Below are positions 1 through 6,891 of a stretch of 8,511 nucleotides of DNA, in pieces (position 1 is the first letter of the stretch; the number at the start of each line of letters is the position of its first letter). Made by a program: the position numbers and the translations under genes. The notes beneath the pieces were generated by a model that ran no database searches, was not told the origin of the DNA, and was given only the letters and a program-made list of their open reading frames with translations. Source of the stretch: Mycolicibacterium porcinum (GTDB taxonomy: Bacteria > Actinomycetota > Actinomycetes > Mycobacteriales > Mycobacteriaceae); assembly GCA_001942045.1 (NCBI GenBank), contig MSTD01000085.1, positions 1 to 8,511 on the forward strand, read 5' to 3'.

Positions 1-1017
1 GCAACCCCGCCGCCACCCAGCCCCGCGCTCCCACCGACGGCTCCACCCCAGTACGGCTACGGGGGACCAGCCGCGCCCGGCTGGCCCCCCCAGACCACTC
101 CGCCGTCAGCGCCAGTTGGCGGGTGGCAGCCACCCCAGCCTCCGTTCGGGCAGTACCCCGGCGTCGGCTCTGCCCCGGCACCAACCCCTCCGGGCAAGAA
201 GCGGCCGTGGGGGCTGATTGCGGCGGCACTCGCGGCGGTGGTCATCCTCGGCGGCGCCGCCATCTTCATGTTCGGCGGTGAATTCTGGTCGGACAAGAAG
301 ACCGAGAACACAGCCGATAGCGCCAACAGCTCCGACACAGGCACCGCCGGTGGGGATTCCAAGGCAGGCGACTCCAAGACGGACGGAGCCTCACCGACTT
401 CGACACCGAGCCCGTCGCAAGCGCCAGCAGGCGGAACGTCGGGAGATGTGGATCCCGCAGCCCTGTCCAGCCTGTTGGGATCGGTGTCGGAGCTCAACGA
501 GAGGTTCTCCGCGAATCTCACCCCAGCCGGAGGACTACAGAGCGAACCGTTCACCGGTCTTACGGTGCAGCCGTCCAACTGCACCGGCGCGCTCCTGCCC
601 GGCATCGACTACGTTTACCGTTCGGCCAATTACACCGGTTTCGCCGGACAGATTCTGACGGACGATGCTTCGGGCACCAAGATCATGCAGTCCGTGATCG
701 CGTTCAACACCGAAACCGAGGCAACTCGGTTCTACAACGACCAGTTCACCGCCTGGAAGGGCTGCAACTACACCGAGATCACCTCTGATGGCGGCGGCCA
801 ACAGCAGACGATCAAAACCGGTGTGGCCGCAGAGAGCGAAGGTACCGCCATGCTCCTGATGTGGAAGAACCTTCAGGACAGTGGAAATGGCTGCCAACGA
901 GGCATGACTCCACGCAAGAACGTCATCGTCGACGTCCGCGTGTGCTCCCAGAAGGTCGGCTCAGCGGGTTACACCCTCGCCCGAGACATCGGCGCCAAGA
1001 TCACGGGCCAACGCTGA
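1..1017 (+). CDS. Membrane-anchored PknH_C-like sensor domain protein, 5' end missing
   Basis: Frame 1 is open from the first base to a TGA at 1015-1017, giving the last 338 residues of a protein whose start lies outside the window. It begins in a Pro/Gly/Gln/Tyr-rich stretch (residues 1-65 of the fragment). A basic KKRPW motif and a hydrophobic helix (about 72-91) follow, then a Ser/Thr/Gly-rich linker (to about 148) and a compact C-terminal domain. That domain has four cysteines (fragment residues 194, 255, 298, 315; codons at 580, 763, 892, 943). This matches the two-disulfide pattern of the extracellular sensor domain of mycobacterial kinase PknH, which also occurs in stand-alone mycobacterial proteins. 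The basic residues before the helix predict the proline-rich part inside and the sensor outside. There is no kinase domain in the visible part. The ligand is unknown. The gene is a close tandem paralog of the next one. Confidence 0.85.
   Translation, partial: ATPPPPSPALPPTAPPQYGYGGPAAPGWPPQTTPPSAPVGGWQPPQPPFGQYPGVGSAPAPTPPGKKRPWGLIAAALAAVVILGGAAIFMFGGEFWSDKKTENTADSANSSDTGTAGGDSKAGDSKTDGASPTSTPSPSQAPAGGTSGDVDPAALSSLLGSVSELNERFSANLTPAGGLQSEPFTGLTVQPSNCTGALLPGIDYVYRSANYTGFAGQILTDDASGTKIMQSVIAFNTETEATRFYNDQFTAWKGCNYTEITSDGGGQQQTIKTGVAAESEGTAMLLMWKNLQDSGNGCQRGMTPRKNVIVDVRVCSQKVGSAGYTLARDIGAKITGQR
555..1017 (+). repeat. Duplicated sensor-domain block, copy 1
   Basis: This 463-base block aligns without gaps to 1843-2305. 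Bases 555-582 equal 1843-1870 exactly, and bases 727-783 equal 2015-2071 exactly (57 bases, synonymous positions included). It covers the cysteine-bearing part of the sensor domain to the stop codon. Confidence 0.9.
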
Positions 1018-1087
1018 CCGCAGTACCGCGGGTGAGAACGCATCGATCGCAGAACGGCCGGTAACCGGTTCCTGTCACGGGTGCGCA

Positions 1088-1103
1088 GGCAACGCGAGTT
1101 GCC
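1088..1103 (+). terminator. Possible hairpin between the tandem sensor genes
   Basis: A perfect 6-bp inverted repeat (GGCAAC / GTTGCC) encloses a GCGA tetraloop of the stable GNRA class, 70 bases after the stop of the first sensor gene. No T-run follows, so it is at best a weak or U-less terminator, or an mRNA-stability or processing hairpin between the two genes. The rest of the 139-base gap (1018-1156) shows no clear promoter. Confidence 0.3.
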
Positions 1104-1156
1104 ACCTCCCATCGCCAGCTGAGTTTCCACGACTACGAAGGCAGATTGACCACCTG

Positions 1157-2305
1157 ATGAGCACACACGATCCCAACCAGGACGACATGACCAGAGACTG
1201 GCCGACGGACCGTCCCTTCCCGACTCCGAGCGACGATGACGGTGGCGCCACCACCGTCGTTCCACGCCAGAACACTCCGCAACCACCACCGGCCAGTCCG
1301 CCACCACCACCGTCGGTGCCGCCGACAGCCCCACCCCAGTACGGCTACGGGCCAACCTCCGCGCAGTCTTGGACCTCGACACCGGCGGCCGGTGGCTGGC
1401 AACCACCGCAGCCCCCAGCAGGGCACTACCCCGCCGCCGGGTATCCCGGTGGCGCTTACTCCCCGCCGCCGACACCGAACCCTGCGGGAAAGAAGCGGCC
1501 TTGGGGATTGATAGTGGCGGCGCTGGCAGCGGTGATCGTCATCGGCGGCGCCGCCGCGTTCATGTTCGGAGGCGGCTCCGTCAAATTCTGGTCCGATGAG
1601 AGCGCCGAGAACACGGCCGACGCCGCCGAGGCGAGCTCCGAAACAACCACTACCGGTGGCGAATCCAAGTCAAGTGCCTCGCCGACATCGACACCGAGTA
1701 CATCGGCGGCGCCCCCCGCCGGAACGTCAGGGGATGTTGAACCTGCGACCCTGCCGAGCTTGTTGGCATCCGTACCCGACCTCAACGATAGGCTCAAGGC
1801 AAGCCTCACTCCGGCGGATGCCGTGCAGTCCACACCATTCAGCGGTCTTACGGTGCAGCCGTCCAACTGCGCAGGCGCCCTCCTGCCCGGCATCGACTAC
1901 GTATACAAGTTCGCCAAGTACAGCGGTTTCGCCGGGCAGATCCTCACGGATGACGCATCTGGGACGAAGGTCGTCCAGTCAGTGATCGCGTTCAACACCC
2001 AAACCGAGGCAACCCGGTTCTACAACGACCAGTTCACCGCCTGGAAGGGCTGCAACTACACCGAGATCACCGCCTCCGGCGGTGGCCAGCAACAGACTAT
2101 GAAAACCGGGGTGGCCGCAGAGAGCGACGGTACCGCCATGCTCCTGATGTGGAAGGACATTCAGGACAGCGGAAATGGCTGCCAGCGAGGCATGAGCCCA
2201 CGCAAGAATGTCGTAGTCGACGTACGTGTCTGCTCTCCGAATATTGGCTCTGCGGGCTACACCCTCGCCCGAGACATCGGCGCCAAGATCACCGGCCAGC
2301 GCTGA
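1157..2305 (+). CDS. Membrane-anchored PknH_C-like sensor domain protein (complete paralog)
   Basis: This 382-residue protein has a cytosolic N-terminus with an acidic patch and TTVV (D26-V35). A Pro/Gly/Tyr-rich region (about 40-110) and a basic KKRPW (112-116) precede one membrane helix (about 118-138). A Ser/Thr/Ala/Gly linker (about 140-195) leads to an extracellular domain (about 196-382) with cysteines C238, C299, C342 and C359. These four cysteines and the surrounding pattern fit the PknH-type extracellular sensor fold. The protein has no kinase domain, so it would be a receptor or decoy that partners with other proteins; this is inference. The ATG at 1157 has only a distant purine-rich stretch (GAAGG, 1137-1141). 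An in-frame ATG at 1187 behind AGGA (1179-1182) is an alternative and would drop ten residues. The gene follows its paralog in the same direction and may be co-transcribed with it; a strong hairpin lies just after its stop. Confidence 0.85.
   Translation: MSTHDPNQDDMTRDWPTDRPFPTPSDDDGGATTVVPRQNTPQPPPASPPPPPSVPPTAPPQYGYGPTSAQSWTSTPAAGGWQPPQPPAGHYPAAGYPGGAYSPPPTPNPAGKKRPWGLIVAALAAVIVIGGAAAFMFGGGSVKFWSDESAENTADAAEASSETTTTGGESKSSASPTSTPSTSAAPPAGTSGDVEPATLPSLLASVPDLNDRLKASLTPADAVQSTPFSGLTVQPSNCAGALLPGIDYVYKFAKYSGFAGQILTDDASGTKVVQSVIAFNTQTEATRFYNDQFTAWKGCNYTEITASGGGQQQTMKTGVAAESDGTAMLLMWKDIQDSGNGCQRGMSPRKNVVVDVRVCSPNIGSAGYTLARDIGAKITGQR
1843..2305 (+). repeat. Duplicated sensor-domain block, copy 2
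   Basis: Second copy of the coding block at 555-1017. The two differ mainly by scattered substitutions. Identity falls off upstream, in the linker and at the start of the extracellular domain, and the copies also differ in length in the linker. Confidence 0.9.
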
Positions 2306-2310
2306 GCATT

Positions 2311-2356
2311 CGCAATATGGCCCAGACCAACTCTGAGTTGGTCTGGGCCATATGCG
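2311..2356. terminator. Strong palindromic hairpin between convergent genes
   Basis: Bases 2315-2333 are the exact reverse complement of 2335-2353, around a single centre base at 2334. CGC (2311-2313) and GCG (2354-2356) extend the stem past one bulged A (2314). After allowing for a minimal loop this is still a stem of about 17 bp. It starts 5 bases after the sensor gene's stop and lies 51 bases beyond the end of the converging kinase gene, so it can serve as terminator for both transcripts. Neither side has a good T-run, which is common for mycobacterial terminators. Confidence 0.85.
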
Positions 2357-2407
2357 TTCGTGCTCACTCAGTAGACCACGGGGGCTCTATCGACTGCTGG
2401 TGGCCGA

Positions 2408-4477
2408 TCACGGAATCTGGTCGATCAACTGCGGCACCAACGATGTGTCGAGGAACTGCGTGGCGAGCACTCCTCCCGGTTCGGAGAGCGCGGCGATCGT
2501 ATCCGGATCATCGACGATAACCATCGCGCCGCGGAAAGCAGAGAGTTCGACAGGAAGGCCCGCCGCACCGCCACCCCCGGCTCCCTTGTCGGTGCGAACG
2601 ACGATGAGCACATCGGTATCCAGCTGGTACAGCAGGCTCAAGTTCCCGACTTGCCTGGTTACCTTTGCCTCTTCCCCCGGCTCGCGGGCGAACTTGGGGC
2701 TATAGGTCAAACCGATCGAGGCGAGATAGTCGGACGCGTTCGATGGCGAGAGAGTTTGACTCACACCTTGATCGCTGATGTTCAGGACCCCTGCAGTTTT
2801 GCCTGCCACCTTGGAGTTCTGGTTGCGCAGGTCGTTCTGTTGTGTAGCGATCGTTGACGTCAGCTGGGTGGCCGCGCCTTCCTTGCCCAATACCTTTGCG
2901 ATCCACTGCAATTGGGTCTGCCAGTTCCACGGCCTGTCGTTGTCTGTGGGACGCGTGATCGTCGGCGCGATGGCTTTGAGGCTGTCGTACGTGGCGTCAT
3001 CGATATCGCCGGTAGCCAGGATCAGATCGGGTTTGGCCGCTTTGACGGCTCCCGTATCGATGAAGTTCATCACCGGAGGATCGCCGGTGATCTTGTCGCG
3101 GATCCACGACGGTACAGCGCCTTGAGACCACTCGATGGCAACCGGTTGCATCCCCAGCGCCAACAGTGCATCGGCATCGCCAGGTCCCAGGGCGGCCACC
3201 GACGTGGGGCTGGTGGTGATTTCTGTGGTGCCGTGGGCATGCGTGACGGTCTGTGGTTGGTACGGAGCGTTGTTGGGGTTGTTCCAGTAGAGCAGCAAAC
3301 CCCCGACCGCAATAACGGCAACCACCGCCACGGCCACCGCCGGAATGACCATGCGCTGTTTGAGTGACTTCTTCTTCGCTACCGGCAACGGGGCCACCGG
3401 CGGGCGAGATTGAGGGGGAGCGCTGAACGCCGGGGGTGGGCCACCGGCGCTCGCATGCGGCCCGCTGTATACGCCACTGGGATAGGTCAACGCCGGCTCA
3501 TGCTGTGGGCGAGGACCACTCGTCTGCCAGGCCGGTGGGCGATCCGCCGGACGGGTCACCGCGTCGGGGGCCGGCGATGAAGTTGCGCCCCATTCCTGGG
3601 TGACCATCGACCTCGGCACAGCGGTCGTGGTGTCGGCCAATGCGGCAGCCGCCGCCTCGGCCAGTTCCCGGGCACTTTGGTAGCGCGCAGCAGGGTCCTT
3701 GGCCATCGCCTTGGCGATCACGGCATCAAAACCTGCCGGGACGTGCGGCGCGAGGTCTGTGACTCTCGGGGGCGGAGCAGTCAGGTGGGCAGTCAGGATA
3801 GCCTCGACGCCCCCGCGTCCCGCGAACGGGGTTTTGCCGGTGAGCATCCGAAACAGGCTGCAGCCCAAAGAGTAGATATCGGAGCGATGATCAACAGCGG
3901 TCCCGCTCAATGCTTCTGGGGATGCATAGGCTATAGAGGCCATCACCGTGCCATCAGTGGTCAGGTGAGTCGTGTCGTCCTTGGCGCGGGCGATCCCGAA
4001 GTCCGCAAGGAAGACCCGCTCATCTTCTCCCTCGTGCTCTGCGGGAGTGATGAGAAAGTTGGCAGGCTTTACGTCGCGATGCAAAACACCGCGACGGTGC
4101 GCATAGTCGAGGGCCTTGGCCACCTCGGCCGTGACATGCGATGCGCGTTCTGGAGTCATTGTGCCGGCACGCAATTCATGGTCGGCATCGGTGCCTGCGA
4201 CATACTGCATGGCGATCCACAGCTGGCCGTTGTCGGCCTTCCCCCGGGCATACACCGCGACAATATTCGGATGGCTGAGCGTGGCAGCGACCGTTGCCTC
4301 CCGCTCGAAGCGCGCGCGGAATTGCGCATCATTCGAGTATTCAGCGCTCAGAACCTTCACCGCATCACTGCGGGGCAAAGTGGGGTTGGCTGCGCGATAC
4401 ACGACGCCCATGCCGCCCCGGCCTAGAACACCTTGAATCGTGTAGCCACCGACCTCGTCACCGGGCTTGAATTCCAT
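2408..4477 (-). CDS. Transmembrane Ser/Thr kinase with FecB/TroA-like extracellular domain
   Basis: This 689-residue protein has an N-terminal Hanks-type kinase domain (about 10-280). Visible motifs are the glycine loop G19-x-G21-x-x-G24, lysine K41, helix-C glutamate E60, catalytic HRD (H133-D135) with K137 and N140, DFG (159-161), and a Thr-rich activation loop (T169, T170, T173, T174, T177) ending in SPE (186-188). It therefore looks active. The P+1 loop reads A-S (180-181) where G-T is usual. A Pro-rich linker (about 285-365), a basic KKKSLKQR patch (368-375) and one membrane helix (about 376-398) follow. Residues about 410-689 resemble iron-siderophore substrate-binding proteins: a [10 protein letters not shown] start, [25 protein letters not shown] and IAPTI. 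This part has no cysteine or lipobox of its own because the helix anchors it. It is the last gene of the operon, 9 bases after the preceding stop. The presumed role is to sense an extracellular ligand and phosphorylate Thr on cytosolic partners. It is not a plain counterpart of PknB, D, E or H, whose ectodomains differ. Confidence 0.9.
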   Translation of the reverse strand: MEFKPGDEVGGYTIQGVLGRGGMGVVYRAANPTLPRSDAVKVLSAEYSNDAQFRARFEREATVAATLSHPNIVAVYARGKADNGQLWIAMQYVAGTDADHELRAGTMTPERASHVTAEVAKALDYAHRRGVLHRDVKPANFLITPAEHEGEDERVFLADFGIARAKDDTTHLTTDGTVMASIAYASPEALSGTAVDHRSDIYSLGCSLFRMLTGKTPFAGRGGVEAILTAHLTAPPPRVTDLAPHVPAGFDAVIAKAMAKDPAARYQSARELAEAAAAALADTTTAVPRSMVTQEWGATSSPAPDAVTRPADRPPAWQTSGPRPQHEPALTYPSGVYSGPHASAGGPPPAFSAPPQSRPPVAPLPVAKKKSLKQRMVIPAVAVAVVAVIAVGGLLLYWNNPNNAPYQPQTVTHAHGTTEITTSPTSVAALGPGDADALLALGMQPVAIEWSQGAVPSWIRDKITGDPPVMNFIDTGAVKAAKPDLILATGDIDDATYDSLKAIAPTITRPTDNDRPWNWQTQLQWIAKVLGKEGAATQLTSTIATQQNDLRNQNSKVAGKTAGVLNISDQGVSQTLSPSNASDYLASIGLTYSPKFAREPGEEAKVTRQVGNLSLLYQLDTDVLIVVRTDKGAGGGGAAGLPVELSAFRGAMVIVDDPDTIAALSEPGGVLATQFLDTSLVPQLIDQIP

Positions 4478-4486
4478 TGTTGCCTA

Positions 4487-5668
4487 TTACTTTCCGACCA
4501 GCATCAAGTACTGGGCTGCGAGTTGTTGGGCGGCATCACGTGCTTGTTGGGACGCGGTCAAGATGGCCCACCGGTCGGCCGTCGCCACACAAGTGGTCGG
4601 GCCTGCGTTCGGACCCGTGAAACATCTCGCGCTGGGCATTCCAGGAACACTCGGCCCCGGTTTTGCATCTTCGCCGAGGCCCTTGGCGATGTTGTCCGCC
4701 AGGCCGAGGGCAGCAGCTGCATCACGTGTTTGATAAACCCGGTTGGCCATGCCGAGAGACACGGCGTCGACACCCGCAGCCTCGAGCCATTGGCGCTGCT
4801 CCGGTTGCATGTAATGCAGGACGCCGCCCTGTCCATAAACACCCATGGCAGGAATGGCTTTTCCGGTCTGGAGTGTTCGTGCCCATAGATGAGTGGGGTC
4901 GGTGTCCATCGTTGCGAACTGAGCGGGATCAGTCAGGGTGAAGGAATCTATTGCAGGCAACTGCATGTCGAGGGTTTTCGCCACGAGATTCTCCGCAGCC
5001 GCAGCGTCGGGTGCTTTCGACTCCTGGAAGAGCACATAGGGACCATGAGCAGTGAAGCTCATCACGAACGTCCCGTCGCCGTTGGTCGCCTTCATGGCGA
5101 GTGCCTCCGGATGCCCGGCGACATTGACAGGCTCCTGGGGCGACGCGCCCAGTGGCGGCTCCATCTGCTGATGCGCGTCATTGGCGACGGCAGCCGCGTC
5201 CTGATCACTGTCAAACCGCATCACCACGTTGATCAGTTGTCGGCGACGTTCCATCGGCCCGGTCTCAGCTCGGCTGCTCGCGAACGCGTTGATAAACCCG
5301 TGCGCAGCGGCGATATCCGGCCCCGGTGCGCGGAGAACGAGGTTGAGAAATGGCGCAGCAATCCCCGGACCGACCGCTGTGGCTATCGGCTCAGTGAGGG
5401 CGGGATCAACCTCCCACGGCACAACGACGTGATCGGCCAAGCCGTGAGCATCGGCTATGGCGCCGGCCCGGGCTGATGGTGGGGTCGGGGGAAACGGAAC
5501 CGTCGGGTAGTTTCCCGGCTGCAGTAACGCCGTGTTCACGGCATCAGCGGCTGCGGTGGGATCCTTGACCGCCGCACCGTCGATCACCGTGCTGCATCCG
5601 GCTGTAACCACTGCCAGCACAACCGCACCCAGTACGCCTAGTAGCCGCGCAGTCACGGGGCTGGTCAC
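4487..5668 (-). CDS. Secreted lipoprotein, second of a paralogous pair (DUF7373-like)
   Basis: This 393-residue protein has a short n-region with Arg, a hydrophobic stretch (about 9-22) and a lipobox ending T-A-G-C25, so it should be exported and lipidated at C25. The start codon is GTG at 5668, overlapping the previous gene's stop as GTGA; the signal peptide supports this start. The mature part carries PGNYPT (51-56), VVVPWEVDPA (81-90), RQLINVV (143-149), VAKTLDMQLPAIDSFT (229-244) and a C-terminal cysteine pair C349/C360 that may form a disulfide. It shares all of these elements with the lipoprotein encoded just upstream. From memory the family corresponds to the mycobacterial lipoproteins labelled DUF7373; this should be confirmed. 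Function is unknown. Its place directly before a receptor kinase suggests an accessory surface protein of that receptor (inference). Confidence 0.85.
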   Translation of the reverse strand: MTSPVTARLLGVLGAVVLAVVTAGCSTVIDGAAVKDPTAAADAVNTALLQPGNYPTVPFPPTPPSARAGAIADAHGLADHVVVPWEVDPALTEPIATAVGPGIAAPFLNLVLRAPGPDIAAAHGFINAFASSRAETGPMERRRQLINVVMRFDSDQDAAAVANDAHQQMEPPLGASPQEPVNVAGHPEALAMKATNGDGTFVMSFTAHGPYVLFQESKAPDAAAAENLVAKTLDMQLPAIDSFTLTDPAQFATMDTDPTHLWARTLQTGKAIPAMGVYGQGGVLHYMQPEQRQWLEAAGVDAVSLGMANRVYQTRDAAAALGLADNIAKGLGEDAKPGPSVPGMPSARCFTGPNAGPTTCVATADRWAILTASQQARDAAQQLAAQYLMLVGK

Positions 5669-6891
5669 TTAGCTGCCAAGATCAGATACTGCGCGGCGGC
5701 CTTCTGCTGTGCGTCCTTCAGGCGTGGCCCGACCACCGCGAAGGCATATCGGTCGAATGAGCCGGTGCATGCGAAGTTCTTGCTTACTGAGTGCTGGTAG
5801 CAATGGCTGCCGGGCAGATTGGGCACCGCGTCTACTGGCGTCATCGCGCCCGGGCCCTCCACGTCCTGGAGCGCGGCTGCCAAAGTCGCGGCCGTAGCGT
5901 TGTCCCGGGTACGGGACAGCGATCCGTCCGCGATCACCGCAACATCTACTCCGGCGTCGCCGTAGAGCTTGCCCGCTGCAAGAGGATCGGTTTCGTAATG
6001 CAGAATCCCGTGGGCACCCATTGTCGCATTGTTGGTGAATTTTTCGCCTTTCGCGGGCACCGGCAACGCGCGGGCCAGCAATCCGCTGGGGTCCTTGGGA
6101 AGGTTCGCCAGGTCCGCCGGCGCCGTCGGTGTGAACGAATCAATGGCCGGAACCTGCAGATCAAGCGTTTTGGCAACGAGCGCGACCGCTTCGTCCATAT
6201 TCGTGATGGTTTCAGCTCGCTGCATCAAAACGAACCTGCCGCGCGGCGTGAACGATTCGACCATGTTCCACTGACGGTCGCCGGTATCTGGGTACACCGA
6301 AGTGGATGCAACAGCCACCGTGTCATCGTGGCCGGGAATCGCCACTATCGCTGTACCTTGCCGGGATTCGTACTTGGCCGCGAAATCCAGCAATCGTTGC
6401 CGCATGTCGTGCGCCGCAGCCGTCGCCGCTTCGGGGTCTTGCATCTCAAGCACGACGTTGATCAGCATCTTCTGACCCTTTTGCTGGCGGTTCGACGCAA
6501 ACCCAGTCACCATTTTCGACTTGCCGGCGTCGGCCACTTCCGGCTCGGTTACCACCTGGAGCTTCTCCGGCAGAATGGGGCTGCCGCCGGACGCGAAGCC
6601 GATCCCCTTGATTTCCTTGATCGCTGGGTCGACTTCCCACGGCCCAACCACCACATCGGCGATCCGGTTGGCCTCCAGCACCGCGACGTGCTGACGGTCG
6701 CCCCCGTTACCCATCGGTGGGAGTGGCTTCGTCGGGTAGTTGCCCGGGTCGAGTGCCGACGCGTCGACCTCGCCTGACTTTGTTTCAGCCTGCTCGGCCA
6801 CCTTTGGCTGCGCCTCTGTCGCCTCCCTCGTGCAACCTGTTGCCGTGACGGCAATGGTGATTGCGACGAATGCCCCCGCGATTCTGATCAT
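5665..6891 (-). CDS. Secreted lipoprotein, first of a paralogous pair (DUF7373-like)
   Basis: This 408-residue protein begins with an ATG that overlaps the regulator's stop as ATGA. An AGGA sits 7 bases upstream of the start (6899-6902), a well-placed ribosome site inside the regulator's last codons. A signal peptide with lipobox T-A-T-G-C20 predicts lipidation at C20. The mature protein has a Glu/Lys/Ala-rich tether (21-42), then PGNYPTKP (49-56), VVGPWEVDPA (81-90), MLINVVLEM (142-150), VAKTLDLQVPAIDSFT (239-254), GILHYE (295-300), SRTRD (326-330) and a C-terminal pair C364/C375. The downstream paralog shares these motifs and the same 11-residue cysteine spacing, so the two arose by duplication but have diverged widely. 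No enzymatic motif is evident. A binding or regulatory role beside the kinase ectodomain is the simplest guess. Confidence 0.87.
   Translation of the reverse strand: MIRIAGAFVAITIAVTATGCTREATEAQPKVAEQAETKSGEVDASALDPGNYPTKPLPPMGNGGDRQHVAVLEANRIADVVVGPWEVDPAIKEIKGIGFASGGSPILPEKLQVVTEPEVADAGKSKMVTGFASNRQQKGQKMLINVVLEMQDPEAATAAAHDMRQRLLDFAAKYESRQGTAIVAIPGHDDTVAVASTSVYPDTGDRQWNMVESFTPRGRFVLMQRAETITNMDEAVALVAKTLDLQVPAIDSFTPTAPADLANLPKDPSGLLARALPVPAKGEKFTNNATMGAHGILHYETDPLAAGKLYGDAGVDVAVIADGSLSRTRDNATAATLAAALQDVEGPGAMTPVDAVPNLPGSHCYQHSVSKNFACTGSFDRYAFAVVGPRLKDAQQKAAAQYLILAAK

Noticed and set aside
1..340. Pro/Gly/Gln-rich N-terminal repeats considered as a prion-like or cell-wall anchoring domain
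   Set aside because: The segment precedes a basic-flanked membrane helix and so is predicted cytosolic; such Pro-rich tails are routine in mycobacterial membrane proteins.
57..605. Minus-strand frame opposite the first sensor gene
   Set aside because: The plus strand encodes the proline-rich and membrane segments shared with the paralog, and a similar antisense frame occurs opposite that paralog (1456-1893) only because the DNA is duplicated.
1058..1068. Short palindrome CCGGT-A-ACCGG in the gap between the sensor genes, considered as an operator
   Set aside because: Five-base arms in GC-rich DNA are expected by chance and no promoter element flanks it.
3677..4426. Plus-strand open frame (249 codons) opposite the kinase domain
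   Set aside because: The minus strand carries all conserved kinase motifs here; the opposite reading shows no family features.
5791..6777. Long plus-strand open frame (328 codons) opposite the first lipoprotein
   Set aside because: It is antisense to a clear lipoprotein gene with signal peptide, operon overlaps and paralog. Its translation is Arg/His-rich without recognisable domains, typical of shadow frames in GC-rich DNA.
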